Shown: positions 8,666-17,875, counted from the first letter of the stretch. The stretch is DNA of 64,000 bases from Paenibacillus aceris (GCF_017874035.1 NZ_JAGGKV010000001.1:558001-622000), one strand, 5' to 3'. Program-made: numbers and translations. The notes: generated by a model not told the origin, from the letters alone.

Positions 8666-9406
8666 ATGAGCCATTTAACCGAGGAACAATCCAAACAATT
8701 ATATCTGCAGCTATTGGAGGAAAAGCTTGGTCTCGAAAAACATTTTGCCACCAATGATCATTTCGGCTTGTCCAACTCTTTCAAAGATAGTACAGGCGAG
8801 ATCTCCATGTATGACAATCATCCTGGCGATGTGGCTACAGAAATCTACGAACGCGAGAAAGATATCTCGCTCAATGAGCATGCGGAATTTCATTTACAAC
8901 AGGTTGACGAAGCCTTGGCACATATGGAAAAAGGGGATTACGGCCACTGTGTCTTCTGCAAAAGCCCGATTCCTTTTGAGCGATTGCAAGCCATACCAAC
9001 CACCCTCTACTGTTTAGAGCATGTGCCTGATCCAGAGCAATCCTTCCGAAGACCTGTTGAAGAACAAGTTTTGTATCCGCCTTTTGGCCGGACAAGCTTT
9101 GACGAACGGAACGACGAAACCGAATTTGACGGTGAAGATGCTTGGCAAATCGTCGAAAGCTGGGGGACATCCAACACCCCCGCATTTGCCGAAGATCCTA
9201 ACGTTGAAAACTACAATGAAATGTACATTGAAGCTGACGAGAATGAAGGCTATGTGGAATCTTTTGAAAGCTTCGTTGCTACGGATTTATATGGTGAACA
9301 TGTCACGATTGTACGTAGTAAAGCTTACCGAGATTATATGCACAGCGATGAAGGCGACCCGTTTCTTGAACCGGAAAACCGTTCTCTCGATGACGAGCCT
9401 CTCTAA
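8666..9406 (+). CDS. YteA-family DksA/TraR-type zinc-finger protein
   Basis: A 246-residue protein of the YteA family, often labelled sporulation-associated. The N-terminal half is helical and acidic. Around residues 88-118 is a zinc-finger-like motif, GHCVFCKSPIPFERL...LYCLEH, like the C4 finger of DksA/TraR proteins; the C-terminal half is very acidic and low in complexity. DksA relatives bind RNA polymerase, but a polymerase role has not been shown here. It is divergent from lspA and convergent with ileS; in Bacillus the related ylyA lies between ileS and lspA in the same direction, so this gene appears inverted. RBS GAAGGGAG precedes the ATG. Confidence 0.85.
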   Translation: MSHLTEEQSKQLYLQLLEEKLGLEKHFATNDHFGLSNSFKDSTGEISMYDNHPGDVATEIYEREKDISLNEHAEFHLQQVDEALAHMEKGDYGHCVFCKSPIPFERLQAIPTTLYCLEHVPDPEQSFRRPVEEQVLYPPFGRTSFDERNDETEFDGEDAWQIVESWGTSNTPAFAEDPNVENYNEMYIEADENEGYVESFESFVATDLYGEHVTIVRSKAYRDYMHSDEGDPFLEPENRSLDDEPL

Positions 9407-9416
9407 AAAACAGGAC

Positions 9417-9449
9417 AAACGAGCTTCGCTATTCAGCGAAAGCTCGTTT
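9417..9449. terminator. Bidirectional terminator between the YteA gene and ileS
   Basis: Arms AAACGAGCTTCGCT and AGCGAAAGCTCGTTT surround the loop ATTC, with an A run on the left and T-rich sequence on the right; the genes on both sides converge here. Confidence 0.85.
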
Positions 9450-9459
9450 GCTCTTTTCA

Positions 9460-12228
9460 TTACTCGTGGTAGTGAGCAGTAACCACATCATTACATCTTA
9501 CGCACAGGGTTGGATGTTCTTTACTTTGCCCAACCTCTGGAGTCACTATCCAACAGCGTTCGCACTTCTCACCATCTGCGACAGCAATGGCAATAGCTAA
9601 ATCCTTCGACTGGTAGGCCCCCTCAGGCGCCCCAGTACCAGGCTGATGTAAGCTTACAGCGGACACAATGAACAATTGATCCAACTGGTCTAACTGAGTA
9701 AGCAGGCTAAAAGTTGCTTCATTCGGATATAGATGTACAGCTGCACCTAAGGAGTTACCGATGACTTTCTCTTTACGAGCTTCTTCTAGTGCTTTCAGCA
9801 CTTCATCGCGAACATCGAGGAAGCTGTTCCATTTATTTTCCAGTTCCTCATTATACAAGCTTGAATCCACTTCAGGCAGCTCAGCCAACTGAACACTGCT
9901 TACATCCACACCAGGAGTGAACTTCCATACTTCATCAGCTGTATGAGCTAAAATTGGCGAAATAAGCTTAGTTACAGCTACTAAAGACGCATATAGCACC
10001 GTTTGTGAAGCTTTCCTAACAGAATCTTGCGGTGCATTGGCATATAAGCGATCCTTGATAATATCCAAGTAGAACGAACTCATCTCAACTGCACAGAAGT
10101 GATGAATCGTTTGATATACAACATGGAATTCATAAGCATCGTAAGCTTTTACCACCTTATCGATCATCCGGTTCAAGCGGATCAATGCATAACGGTCAAG
10201 CTCGGACAAGCTTTCCACAGCAACCCGATCTGTCTCAGGATTGAAATGACTTAAATTCCCGAGCAAGAACCGCATCGTGTTGCGGATTTTACGGTAAACT
10301 TCCGTCGTTTGATTCAAAATATTGTCCGAAATCCGGTGGTCTGATTGGTAATCGACGGATGACACCCATAGACGCAGGATATCAGCGCCTAGCTTGCCGC
10401 AAACCACATTAGGATCAATTGTGTTACCGATGGACTTGGACATTTTGCGTCCTTCTCCGTCCAGCGTGAAACCGTGACTAAGAATGCCTTTATACGGAGA
10501 TTGCTCTTTCGTCGCAACACCTGTAATCAAAGAGGAGTTAAACCAACCACGGTATTGGTCAGAACCTTCCAGATACAGATCTGCGGGCCACTGAAGCTCA
10601 GGACGAGCCTCAAGCACTGCCACGTGGCTGGAACCGGAATCAAACCAAACATCCATAATGTCTGTTTCTTTACGGAATTCGCCATGACCGCATTTCGAGC
10701 AGCAAGTTCCTGCCGGAAGAAGATCCTTCTCTTCTTTGATAAACCAAGCATTCGATCCTTCTTGCTCAAACAGCTGTGCAACATGCTCAATTGTTTGCTC
10801 ATTCACGACCGGTTCATTACAACTGCGGCAGTAGAAGATCGGGATTGGCACGCCCCATGAACGCTGTCTAGAAATACACCAGTCTCCACGATCGGCAATC
10901 ATGTTATGCAAGCGTGTTTCTCCCCACTCCGGTGTCCACTTCACTTTTTTGATTTCATCCAGCATCTCTTGTCTGAATTTATCAATGGAAGCAAACCATT
11001 GCTCCGTAGCGCGATAGATAACAGGCTTCTTCGTACGCCAGTCATGCGCATACTGATGCTGAATTTCTCCTGCTTTAAGCAATAAGCCTGATTCCTGCAG
11101 CTTCTCAATAATCAGTTTGCCGCCTTTTTCATAGAATAAACCTTCGAAGCCCGGCGCTTCCGCTGTAAAGTGTCCTTGATCGTCAACCGGACAAAGCACA
11201 CCGATGTTGTAGCGCTGACCTATCGCGAAGTCATCTTCCCCGTGACCTGGGGCCGTGTGTACGCAACCTGTACCCGCTTCAAGCGTAACGTGCTCACCAA
11301 CCATGACAAGGGACTCACGGTCATAGAATGGATGCTGACACGTTGCGTATTCAAGCTCTTTCCCTTTCACTGTGGACAACACTTCATAGTCGTTCCAGCC
11401 AATTTCTTTCGCCGCTGTCGCCAACAAGCCCTTTGCCAGTACATACTTTTTGCCGTTTGCCTGTACGACAGCATAGTCGAATTCCGGATGCAGGGAGATC
11501 CCCAGATTCGCCGGAAGTGTCCAAGCTGTTGTCGTCCAGATGACGATGGCCGCGTCCTTTGGAAGCTTGTCTTTACCGTCTTTAACGGGGAAGGCCACAT
11601 AGATCGAGGAGGACGTTTTTTCTTTGTACTCGATCTCTGCTTCAGCAAGCGCACTCTCGGATGATGGAGACCAATAAACCGGCTTCAAACCTTTGTAGAC
11701 GTATCCTTTTTGGACCATTTTGCCGAATACGCGAATTTGTCCTGCCTCATACTCAGGTTGCAGCGTGATATATGGATTTTTCCAGTCGCCGCGAATACCC
11801 AGACGCTTGAATTGGCTTTTTTGCTTCTCTACGGACTGCAAGGCATATTCTTTGCAATATTCACGGAATTCAGGTACCGTCATTTTTTTGCGATCGACTT
11901 TTCCGCTGTTCGTGATCACTTGCTCGATCGGCAAGCCGTGCGTATCCCAACCTGGGACATAAGGAGCATCATAGCCTTGCAGCGTTTTAAAACGTACGAT
12001 AATATCTTTCAATACTTTGTTAAGTGCATGCCCAATATGAATATCTCCATTCGCGTATGGAGGCCCATCGTGCAAAATAAATTTAGTTCTGCCTTTACGA
12101 CTCTCCTGCACTTTGGCATAGATGTCTTCGGCATCCCAATGTTCTTGAATTTTTGGCTCCGCTTGAGGCAAGTTCCCTCTCATCGGAAAATCGGTTTGTA
12201 ATAAATTTAATGTTTTGCCATAATCCAT
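9460..12228 (-). CDS. ileS: Isoleucyl-tRNA synthetase
   Basis: Charges tRNA-Ile. The 922-residue protein has the class I HIGH motif ([14 protein letters not shown], near residue 50) and the KMSKS motif ([10 protein letters not shown], near 595), an inserted editing domain between them, and a C-terminal zinc-binding segment CERCWIV...LCVRCN. I place the start at the ATG at 12228 because GGAG is 8 nt upstream; the frame is open to 12258. The leader holds an isoleucine-specific T-box riboswitch with its own promoter, so expression rises when uncharged tRNA-Ile accumulates. Its place after divIVA at the end of the dcw/ylm run is the same as in Bacillus. Confidence 0.98.
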   Translation of the reverse strand: MDYGKTLNLLQTDFPMRGNLPQAEPKIQEHWDAEDIYAKVQESRKGRTKFILHDGPPYANGDIHIGHALNKVLKDIIVRFKTLQGYDAPYVPGWDTHGLPIEQVITNSGKVDRKKMTVPEFREYCKEYALQSVEKQKSQFKRLGIRGDWKNPYITLQPEYEAGQIRVFGKMVQKGYVYKGLKPVYWSPSSESALAEAEIEYKEKTSSSIYVAFPVKDGKDKLPKDAAIVIWTTTAWTLPANLGISLHPEFDYAVVQANGKKYVLAKGLLATAAKEIGWNDYEVLSTVKGKELEYATCQHPFYDRESLVMVGEHVTLEAGTGCVHTAPGHGEDDFAIGQRYNIGVLCPVDDQGHFTAEAPGFEGLFYEKGGKLIIEKLQESGLLLKAGEIQHQYAHDWRTKKPVIYRATEQWFASIDKFRQEMLDEIKKVKWTPEWGETRLHNMIADRGDWCISRQRSWGVPIPIFYCRSCNEPVVNEQTIEHVAQLFEQEGSNAWFIKEEKDLLPAGTCCSKCGHGEFRKETDIMDVWFDSGSSHVAVLEARPELQWPADLYLEGSDQYRGWFNSSLITGVATKEQSPYKGILSHGFTLDGEGRKMSKSIGNTIDPNVVCGKLGADILRLWVSSVDYQSDHRISDNILNQTTEVYRKIRNTMRFLLGNLSHFNPETDRVAVESLSELDRYALIRLNRMIDKVVKAYDAYEFHVVYQTIHHFCAVEMSSFYLDIIKDRLYANAPQDSVRKASQTVLYASLVAVTKLISPILAHTADEVWKFTPGVDVSSVQLAELPEVDSSLYNEELENKWNSFLDVRDEVLKALEEARKEKVIGNSLGAAVHLYPNEATFSLLTQLDQLDQLFIVSAVSLHQPGTGAPEGAYQSKDLAIAIAVADGEKCERCWIVTPEVGQSKEHPTLCVRCNDVVTAHYHE

Positions 12229-12280
12229 TTCAACCACTCCATTCTTACCCTCACACATTTTATTAATCAGAAAAACAAAA

Positions 12281-12552
12281 AAAGCCTCTCATCCCCAAAA
12301 GGGACGAGAAACTCTGCTCGCGGTACCACCCTCGTTATTAAGCTGCTGAAGACGCTTTAGCCGCGTGCTCATCCTCGCTTAATCACTCGATCATGTGTAA
12401 CGGCATGACCCGGTTCTCTCTACTTGATTCAAGAGACGCTCCTGGGGGATATTCGGTACGCTGCAGAGATTAGGCTCACACCAAAACCCTAATTCGCTGA
12501 CACTGCACTAACGACCTACTCGTTCCAGTCATAGCTTTGCTGAGATACATTT
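12281..12552 (-). promoter_or_regulatory. T-box riboswitch leader of ileS, specifier codon ATC
   Basis: The transcript carries the T-box core AGGGTGGTACCGCG (12319-12333), which pairs with the tRNA acceptor end. It is followed by a terminator hairpin with arms TCTCGTCCC and GGGGATGAGA and a T run (12281-12311). At the base of Stem I, CTGG pairs with CCAG; above it the loop has AGTA on the 5' side and GAAT followed by ATC on the 3' side, a loop-E arrangement that marks ATC (12448-12450), an isoleucine codon, as the specifier. Uncharged tRNA-Ile would favour the antiterminator. Known family behaviour; the fold was drawn by eye. Confidence 0.95.
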
Positions 12553-12558
12553 AACAGG

Positions 12559-12587
12559 AGTATAACGAATTCACTAGACATAGTCAA
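12559..12587 (-). promoter_or_regulatory. Sigma-A promoter of the ileS T-box transcript
   Basis: On the minus strand TTGACT (12582-12587) and TATACT (12559-12564) are separated by exactly 17 nt, placing the transcription start about 12551, at the foot of T-box Stem I. Confidence 0.85.
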
Positions 12588-12613
12588 TACGGCAACCGCC
12601 TAGCCTCATCTTC

Positions 12614-13093
12614 CTATGCTTCTTCCTTTTGATCAAACTGCATGCTCTGCCAGCCTTCATTGTTTAAAAGCTCTAGCTGAGCTTCCAGCAGCGTCCGAAA
12701 ACGCGTCCGATAAATCGACGCTTGCTTCTTCAATTCTTCAATCTCCAGAGCTACCTTACGGGAACGCGTCAGGGATTCGTTAATAATCCGGTCCGCATTC
12801 TTCTCGGCTTCCTTCAAGATGAGCTGAGCTTCTTTCTTCGCATTGTTTCTAACTTCATCGGCCGCTTCTTGCGCTACGATGATCGTTTTGCTCAACGAGT
12901 CTTCGATATTCGTGAAATGATCAAGACGCTCCTGCAGTGCCACCGTTTGATTATGTAAGTCTTTATTCTCTCGAATCAACGCCTCATAATCCTTAATGAC
13001 TTGATCGAGGAATTCATTCACTTGATCTTCATCATATCCGCGAAAAGAACGGGAAAATTCCTTGTTATGTATATCTAACGGTGTTAATGGCAT
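12614..13093 (-). CDS. divIVA: Cell-pole and septum protein DivIVA
   Basis: A 159-residue scaffold that binds curved membrane at septa and poles. The N-terminal lipid-binding domain is clear: LTPLDIHNKEFSRSFRGYDE, with the membrane-inserting Phe-Arg pair, then DQVNEFLDQVIKDYE. The rest is coiled coil (about residues 30-145) with the usual QEAADEVRNNAKKEA segment. In Bacillus it positions MinJ/MinCD and anchors RacA at the pole in sporulation. It ends the ylm part of the cluster, followed by the separate ileS transcription unit. RBS AAGGAGG is 9 nt before the ATG. Confidence 0.96.
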   Translation of the reverse strand: MPLTPLDIHNKEFSRSFRGYDEDQVNEFLDQVIKDYEALIRENKDLHNQTVALQERLDHFTNIEDSLSKTIIVAQEAADEVRNNAKKEAQLILKEAEKNADRIINESLTRSRKVALEIEELKKQASIYRTRFRTLLEAQLELLNNEGWQSMQFDQKEEA

Positions 13094-13179
13094 CAGTGCC
13101 CCTCCTTAGCGTCTTGCGCAGCAAAACGCACATCTATACAGAAACACTTCGACAGAAAATAAGCAATTCCTGCAAAGTT

Positions 13180-13198
13180 CGTGGATAAATTATCCACG
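13180..13198. repeat. 19-bp perfect palindrome at the end of ylmH, overlapping DnaA-box-like halves
   Basis: CGTGGATAAATTATCCACG is a perfect inverted repeat around a central A. Each arm is one mismatch from a DnaA box (TTATCCACA). It lies between ylmH (stop at 13200) and divIVA. It could be an RNA hairpin separating the two genes, a protein site, or chance. Confidence 0.5.
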
Positions 13199-13199
13199 T

Positions 13200-13982
13200 T
13201 CATGCAAACTTGCCGATTTTCACACGAATCCTACCTTTTTTGGTTATACCTTCCACTTCAAGCACCTTGAATCGGCCGAACCCTTGCATAGAAATCATGT
13301 CGCCTTCTTTAAGCGGCTTACTCGGATCTTCTTCCGGTTTCCAGTTGACCCGGCAACGTCCGGCTTGGATAGGTATCAGCACTTTTGCGCGGCTTAGCCT
13401 AAATACATCGCTTACAATTCCGTCCATCCGCATGGAGGCAACGGACAACGTTAGCTCATCCAGCTTCACGGTGGATAGCTCCAATTGATTGAGCGGAAGC
13501 AGTTCTGTTTGGACATGCACCCTATGTACTTGAGACAAATTTAAGTGGAGGTAGTCTGCAGCATCCTGGGTCACCAAGCAGTGGCAGCCACCCTCAATAA
13601 CATGAATATCGCCAACCTTGTCCCGCTTCATGCCGAGTCCAAGAATGGCGCCCATGTAATCTCCATGTTCTAATGTTAGAAATTTGCCGTCCCCCGATGA
13701 AACGGAGAGGACAGCCATCTCCATGTCTTCCTCATCCAAATTCCGGTAATCGGGGGCGATTAATGCTCTCCTGCGTTCGGCAGCCGAGTAACCGCCATCC
13801 AGACGGCACTGTACGTCCGGATTCCGATTTACCAGCGTCGTGAGAATGAATGCTTGTCTAGGATCCAGAAAGTCAGTCAGCTTTACAGCATGATTCTGTG
13901 CTGCCCGCTCCAGCCAATCCCACGCTTTATCTACAAAGTAATGTTCGTCCGAATGAAAATGGCTATAGAGTTCTTTATTCAA
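13200..13982 (-). CDS. ylmH: YlmH, S4-domain RNA-binding protein
   Basis: A 260-residue protein of the YlmH family. The C-terminal S4 domain (about residues 180-250: LDELTLSVASMRMDGIVSDVFRLSRAKV...VEGITKKGRIRVKIGKF) binds RNA; the N-terminal domain contains FLDPRQ and YNLDEEDMEMAVL-like segments typical of the family. Relatives act in ribosome rescue and in division in some cocci. The frame starts with TTG at 13982, three codons' distance from the ylmG stop, with AGGG about 11 nt upstream; no ATG lies near, so a TTG start is likely. Located between ylmG and divIVA as in Bacillus. Confidence 0.92.
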   Translation of the reverse strand: MNKELYSHFHSDEHYFVDKAWDWLERAAQNHAVKLTDFLDPRQAFILTTLVNRNPDVQCRLDGGYSAAERRRALIAPDYRNLDEEDMEMAVLSVSSGDGKFLTLEHGDYMGAILGLGMKRDKVGDIHVIEGGCHCLVTQDAADYLHLNLSQVHRVHVQTELLPLNQLELSTVKLDELTLSVASMRMDGIVSDVFRLSRAKVLIPIQAGRCRVNWKPEEDPSKPLKEGDMISMQGFGRFKVLEVEGITKKGRIRVKIGKFA

Positions 13983-13984
13983 AG

Positions 13985-14269
13985 TTAAAACATCCCTACA
14001 ATGAAATCGAGTACAGCAATTATTCCCATAACCACAAAACGCAATGCAATAAGCGCAACGATTGGCGATAGGTCAATGAACCCTATACTTGGAATTATTT
14101 TTCGGAAAGGACTCAAATACGGTTCAACTAATTTCCCCAGCAGACCTCCGATAAAGCTGTCGCGTGCATTCGGAAACCAGGAAAGAATTAAGTAACCGAT
14201 AATCATGAAATAATAAATTTCCATCAAAATACTAAGATAATAGTGAACGTAATCCACGTACGCATCCAC
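13985..14269 (-). CDS. ylmG: YggT/YlmG family membrane protein
   Basis: A 94-residue integral membrane protein with two hydrophobic segments, one near the N-terminus (YYLSILMEIYYFMIIGYLILSWF) and one at the C-terminus, separated by the YggT signature FIGGLLGKLVEPYLSPFRKIIP. Its exact role is unknown; family members are linked to osmotic tolerance and, in plastids and cyanobacteria, to nucleoid or division functions. The ATG at 14269 is only about 2 nt from AGGTGG, so the true start may be the GTG eight nt after that site, three codons in. It sits between sepF and ylmH as in Bacillus. Confidence 0.9.
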   Translation of the reverse strand: MDAYVDYVHYYLSILMEIYYFMIIGYLILSWFPNARDSFIGGLLGKLVEPYLSPFRKIIPSIGFIDLSPIVALIALRFVVMGIIAVLDFIVGMF

Positions 14270-14289
14270 CTCTGTGTTAGGATATGCGC

Positions 14290-14712
14290 CTATTCCTCAC
14301 CCATCATCTCGGAGATGTGGCCATGAATATCAACTGTATCTGGTGTGCAAAGGAAGATATTCGGTCCCAGTTTGGAGATAGACCCATTCAAAGCATATAC
14401 CGTACCGCTTAAAAAGTCTACGATGCGTATGGCCAGGTCGCCGCGAACACGCTGCAGATTGACAACCACCGCTCTTCGAGAACGAAGATGATCTGCGATG
14501 TCTTGCGTTTCTTCATAGGTTCTAGGCTCACTCAGCACGACACGTGCATTCTTCTGTGAGTGAATACTGACGACATTTGCCTTATTTTTATTACGTAATT
14601 CATAAGGATTGGTTTCAGGTTCTTCCGGAGTTTCCACGATACGCTCACGCTCCACAACTTCTTCCTCTTCTTGCAATCCAAGAAAATTCATAAAACGGTT
14701 ATAAACTCCCAT
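14290..14712 (-). CDS. sepF: Cell division protein SepF
   Basis: Binds the FtsZ C-terminus and, through an N-terminal amphipathic helix, the membrane; it assembles into rings that organise FtsZ filaments. The 140-residue protein begins [13 protein letters not shown] (membrane anchor), has an acidic linker, and ends in the globular SepF domain with [19 protein letters not shown] and [26 protein letters not shown] stands 8-9 nt before the ATG. In Bacillus it overlaps in function with FtsA, which is also encoded in this window. Confidence 0.97.
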   Translation of the reverse strand: MGVYNRFMNFLGLQEEEEVVERERIVETPEEPETNPYELRNKNKANVVSIHSQKNARVVLSEPRTYEETQDIADHLRSRRAVVVNLQRVRGDLAIRIVDFLSGTVYALNGSISKLGPNIFLCTPDTVDIHGHISEMMGEE

Positions 14713-14753
14713 TATAATTCCCTCCTATCCGCTTCTTCAATCCTAAGTAACCA

Positions 14754-15440
14754 TTACGCTTCTTTTCCAACCAAAACGGTTCCCAAACGCACCCACGTGG
14801 CTCCTTCTTCAATGGCCACTTCAAAATCACCGGACATCCCCATGGATAACTCTTTGATATCATAAGGGAAAATATGCCGCTCATTCAACTTGTCTCGAAG
14901 TTCTCTAAGTCCGCGGAACACGGGTCTTGTTGCATCGGCTTCCATTTCATAAGGTGCCATGGTCATTAAACCGGAGATATGTATATGCTGCAGTTTGCTA
15001 ACTTCTTCAGCAAATTCGAAGAAATGCTCGGGATCCATGCCGTACTTAGACGCTTCTCCGGAAATGTTTACTTGCAGCAGACAGTTCACTTTAATACCCA
15101 ACGCCGCGGCCTGCTTGTCCAGTTCTTTGGCGAGCGACATACGGTCGAGCGAGTGAATATAGGCGAATTTACCGATGACATCCTTCACCTTATTCGTCTG
15201 CAAATGACCGATGAAATGCCAGGTTCCACGATCATGAAGTGCTTCCCACTTGGGCTTTACATCCTGCCAGCGATTCTCGCCGATATGCAGCAGCCCTGCA
15301 TCAAGTACACTTCTGGTCGTCTCAAGCGAAACATATTTTGTTACTGCAATAATCTTGACCTCATTCTCATCTCGGCCTGACCGCTTGCAAGCTGCGGCAG
15401 CACGAGCTTCAACTTCCTCTTTACGCGCTATTAAGTTCAT
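14754..15440 (-). CDS. ylmE: YggS/YlmE family PLP-binding protein
   Basis: A PLP-binding protein of the YggS/PROSC family with an alanine-racemase-like barrel and no known enzyme activity; relatives control pyridoxal phosphate supply and amino-acid balance. The PLP lysine is in KIIAVTKYVS near residue 35; GENRWQDVKPKWEAL, WHFIGHLQTNK and LSMGMSGDFEVAI are family motifs. I use the ATG at 15440 (228 residues), which matches the family length; the open frame continues to 15500 and would overlap ylmD. Lies between ylmD and sepF as in Bacillus. Confidence 0.93.
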   Translation of the reverse strand: MNLIARKEEVEARAAAACKRSGRDENEVKIIAVTKYVSLETTRSVLDAGLLHIGENRWQDVKPKWEALHDRGTWHFIGHLQTNKVKDVIGKFAYIHSLDRMSLAKELDKQAAALGIKVNCLLQVNISGEASKYGMDPEHFFEFAEEVSKLQHIHISGLMTMAPYEMEADATRPVFRGLRELRDKLNERHIFPYDIKELSMGMSGDFEVAIEEGATWVRLGTVLVGKEA

Positions 15441-15481
15441 TATATGCGAACACCCCAATTCCAAACATCGCTTGCCTGCTC

Positions 15482-16333
15482 TTATCGAAGACCAATCCAA
15501 GCAACCATTCTACCTGTCGAGCCGCCCTCTTTCCGATGAGAAAAGAAGTCATCGGAGCTGCAACTCGTACATAACTGAGTTACTTCGATATGGGACGACA
15601 AAATTCCTGCTTGTTCCAACAATTTTCGGTTCAGTTCTTGCAGATTCAGCATGTACTTACCGTTTTCTTTCCCCCTAATGACTGAAAGCTGTTCATCAGG
15701 CGCAGCACTTATCTCATGAAGTGCAGCATAAACACGGCTGGCAACGGTTTCGTCAACCTCATAGCAGCATACGCCAATGGAAGGCCCAATGGCAGCCCTT
15801 ATGTCAGATGGCTGACTACCAAAAGTATGTGTCATTAAGGTTATTGTAGCCATGGAAATGTTTAGCACAGACCCTTTCCAGCCCGCATGAGAAAGCCCTA
15901 TCACCTGCTGAACAGGATCGTAGAAAAACAGAGGTACACAGTCTGCGAACTGCGCACAGAGTACAATACCCTTCTCCTGTGTAATGAAGCCGTCTTTTGC
16001 TTGAATCGCTGATTCTCTAGACGTTCTTCCTTTGCCTTTCTCTATGAGGCTAACGACGGTCACCTCATTACCGTGCACTTGCTCGCCATAGGTAAAAGCA
16101 TCAAACGGCTGACCGATGGCCTCAGCCAGCAGCTCACGATTTCTGATCACGTGTTCTGGCTTATCCATCACATGCAAGCCGCAATTCAGCGTTGAGTAGG
16201 GAGCTTCGCTGACTCCCCCTTGGCGGGAAGTAAAGCCCGCCGTTAGCCCTTTGTACTGTTCCAACCATGTATCAATCGTAAAAAGAACAGGCTGACCCTC
16301 TTTTACTTGTTTCACAAATGGTTCCACGTTCAT
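15482..16333 (-). CDS. ylmD: YlmD/YfiH (laccase-domain) purine nucleoside phosphorylase
   Basis: A 283-residue member of the YfiH/LACC1 (DUF152) family, cytoplasmic enzymes that act on purine nucleosides with zinc; the old name, polyphenol oxidase, is misleading. Conserved metal and active-site residues are visible in STLNCGLHV, CADCVPLFFYDP and IGLSHAGWKGSVLNI, and CSSDDFFSHRKEGGSTGR near the end. The ATG has GGGAG only 4-5 nt upstream; a GTG two codons later has better spacing. It is followed by ylmE. Confidence 0.92.
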   Translation of the reverse strand: MNVEPFVKQVKEGQPVLFTIDTWLEQYKGLTAGFTSRQGGVSEAPYSTLNCGLHVMDKPEHVIRNRELLAEAIGQPFDAFTYGEQVHGNEVTVVSLIEKGKGRTSRESAIQAKDGFITQEKGIVLCAQFADCVPLFFYDPVQQVIGLSHAGWKGSVLNISMATITLMTHTFGSQPSDIRAAIGPSIGVCCYEVDETVASRVYAALHEISAAPDEQLSVIRGKENGKYMLNLQELNRKLLEQAGILSSHIEVTQLCTSCSSDDFFSHRKEGGSTGRMVAWIGLR

Positions 16334-16380
16334 TCCACTCCCTTACATTCATCTACCTCTACTTTAGCACAAAACAAAAA

Positions 16381-16434
16381 GACACACGATTGTCTCTTGG
16401 CTCACTGTGGAGCAGCAGCCTACATTCGTGTGTC
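16381..16434 (-). terminator. Terminator or attenuator between ylmC and ylmD
   Basis: Outer arms GACACACGA and TCGTGTGTC close over a loop with its own small stem; on the minus strand the structure runs into TTTTTGTTTTG. Confidence 0.7.
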
Positions 16435-16439
16435 ATACA

Positions 16440-16739
16440 TTAATTCCGGAACTGCCGATTGAACTCATAAACACCTTCGTTTTCATCAGTTTGACGATAA
16501 GGTCGGGCATCTTCAAGCTTTACAAGTACAACGTCAGCGCCAATTTTCACAATATGCTTCCATGGTATGATGACGTCAGTCCCTGTACCGAACAATCCGA
16601 AGAACCGGCTTTGGTTAGGCACTACAATCGATTCGATCCGACCCTGACGCAGATCAAGCTCCAAATCACTGATTGTACCGAGCTTTTTGCCGTCTACGAT
16701 ATTGATGACATCCTTCGTTTGGAAATCAGATATTTTCAT
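16440..16739 (-). CDS. ylmC: YlmC/YmxH family PRC-barrel protein
   Basis: A 99-residue PRC-barrel protein. The sequence MKISDFQTKDVINIVDGKKLGTISDLELDL aligns well with Bacillus YlmC, which fixes the start at the second methionine of the open frame (16739 rather than 16763). PDFF-type sequence FFGLFGTGTDVIIPWKHIVKIG and VVLVKL are typical of the family. The molecular function is unknown; Bacillus relatives YlmC and YmxH are linked to sporulation and small-RNA translation effects, which I only note as background. It lies between sigG and ylmD, each separated by a terminator-like hairpin. Confidence 0.9.
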   Translation of the reverse strand: MKISDFQTKDVINIVDGKKLGTISDLELDLRQGRIESIVVPNQSRFFGLFGTGTDVIIPWKHIVKIGADVVLVKLEDARPYRQTDENEGVYEFNRQFRN

Positions 16740-16826
16740 GAGGCTTTTCACCACGAATCTCATAGGATTTTAACTGATTTTGTACTAGTATATGTGCCCG
16801 ATGGGCAAAATGTCCTGAAAATGAAA

Positions 16827-16866
16827 AAAAGACCGTCACAGCTTGTCACAGCCGCATCCGGTCTTT
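16827..16866 (-). terminator. Terminator of sigG
   Basis: AAAGACCG and CGGTCTTT pair around a loop, and the minus strand continues into a run of seven T residues. Confidence 0.85.
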
Positions 16867-16877
16867 ATGTAAAGAAA

Positions 16878-17660
16878 TTACGATTTTACGTGTTTTTGCA
16901 TCTGGCAAATAGCTGATTTCTCAAGCCTGGAAACTTGTGCTTGGGAAATGCCAATCTCATCGGCAACCTCCATCTGTGTCTTCCCTTCAAAAAAGCGCAT
17001 GGAGAGAATCATCTTCTCCCTTGCATTCAGTTTTCGCATCGCTTCGCGAAGAGCAATACCTTCAATCCAGGACATATCCTTATTCCGCTCATCGCTAATC
17101 TGATCCATCACATAAATCGGATCACCGCCATCATGATAAATCGGTTCGAATAACGAGACCGGATCTTGAATGGCATCGAGCGCAAAGACGACATCTTCTT
17201 TGGGCACATTCAGCGCCTCGGAGATCTCATAAATCGTTGGCTCGCGTGAGTTCGCGTTCGTCAGGCTGTCTCTGACTTGCAGCGCTTTGTAAGCAATATC
17301 TCTTAAGGAACGAGAAACGCGAATCGGGTTATTATCTCGTAAGTAGCGGCGTATCTCACCTATAATCATCGGTACAGCATAGGTTGAGAATTTAACATTT
17401 TGGCTCAAATCGAAGTTATCAATGGCTTTCATCAGACCAATACAGCCAACTTGGAAGAGATCGTCCACATACTCTCCGCGATTGTTGAACCTCTGGATCA
17501 CACTTAGAACCAATCTGAGGTTCCCATTCACCAATTTCTCTCTTGCCGTTCGCTCCTGCTTGGTCTGCAAATCAGCGAACAGCTCGCGCATTTCAGCATT
17601 GGTCAGAACAGGCAGTTTGGCGGTATCAACACCACATATCTCAACTTTATTTCGGGTCAC
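16878..17660 (-). CDS. sigG: RNA polymerase sigma-G, late forespore sigma factor
   Basis: Sigma-70 family factor that directs late gene expression in the engulfed forespore. The 260 residues match Bacillus SigG almost throughout: NKVEICGVDTAKLPVL at the N-terminus, GNLRLVLSVIQRFNNRGEYVDD (region 2.1), QVGCIGLMKAIDNFDL, NVKFSTYAVPMIIGEIRR (2.3-2.4) and a region 4 helix-turn-helix EVADEIGISQAQVSRLEK. The start is a GTG at 17660 with GGAGG 8 nt upstream; the open frame to 17825 is an untranslated leader. It follows sigE after a terminator, so it needs its own promoter. I found no promoter sequence I trust. Confidence 0.97.
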   Translation of the reverse strand: MTRNKVEICGVDTAKLPVLTNAEMRELFADLQTKQERTAREKLVNGNLRLVLSVIQRFNNRGEYVDDLFQVGCIGLMKAIDNFDLSQNVKFSTYAVPMIIGEIRRYLRDNNPIRVSRSLRDIAYKALQVRDSLTNANSREPTIYEISEALNVPKEDVVFALDAIQDPVSLFEPIYHDGGDPIYVMDQISDERNKDMSWIEGIALREAMRKLNAREKMILSMRFFEGKTQMEVADEIGISQAQVSRLEKSAICQMQKHVKS

Positions 17661-17832
17661 CGTGATTACCTCCCAAGGAGAAACATTAATGTTAATTATC
17701 CCCGTGAGTGTGTGATTTATTCCTCGTCCACCCGCTGTCCTGCCACTTGACAAAAGGTCTCCGACTCGCTCCCCCCTGTGACTCCTGAACAATTTCGACA
17801 TTGCCTGCAAAAAAATATTTTTCATAAAAAAA

Positions 17833-17870
17833 AGAGAGCCAGGATGGCGACACCATCCTATCCTCTCTTT
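17833..17870 (-). terminator. Terminator between sigE and sigG
   Basis: AAAGAGAG with CTCTCTTT and an inner GGATGG/CCATCC stem form a strong hairpin; the minus strand continues into a T-rich run. It separates the spoIIGA-sigE transcript from sigG. Confidence 0.85.
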
Positions 17871-17875
17871 TTCCC

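Noticed and set aside
13985..14269. Signal-peptide protein at the ylmG locus
   Set aside because: The N-terminal hydrophobic segment is the first of two membrane helices of YggT; no cleavage site is seen.
17661..17760. Sigma-F or sigma-G type promoter before sigG
   Set aside because: GAATA-like and CATTAAT-like sequences exist but not at the expected spacing; I cannot choose one.
17661..17825. N-terminal extension of sigma-G to 315 residues
   Set aside because: The homologous sequence starts exactly at the GTG at 17660, which has GGAGG 8 nt upstream; the extension has no resemblance to sigma factors.
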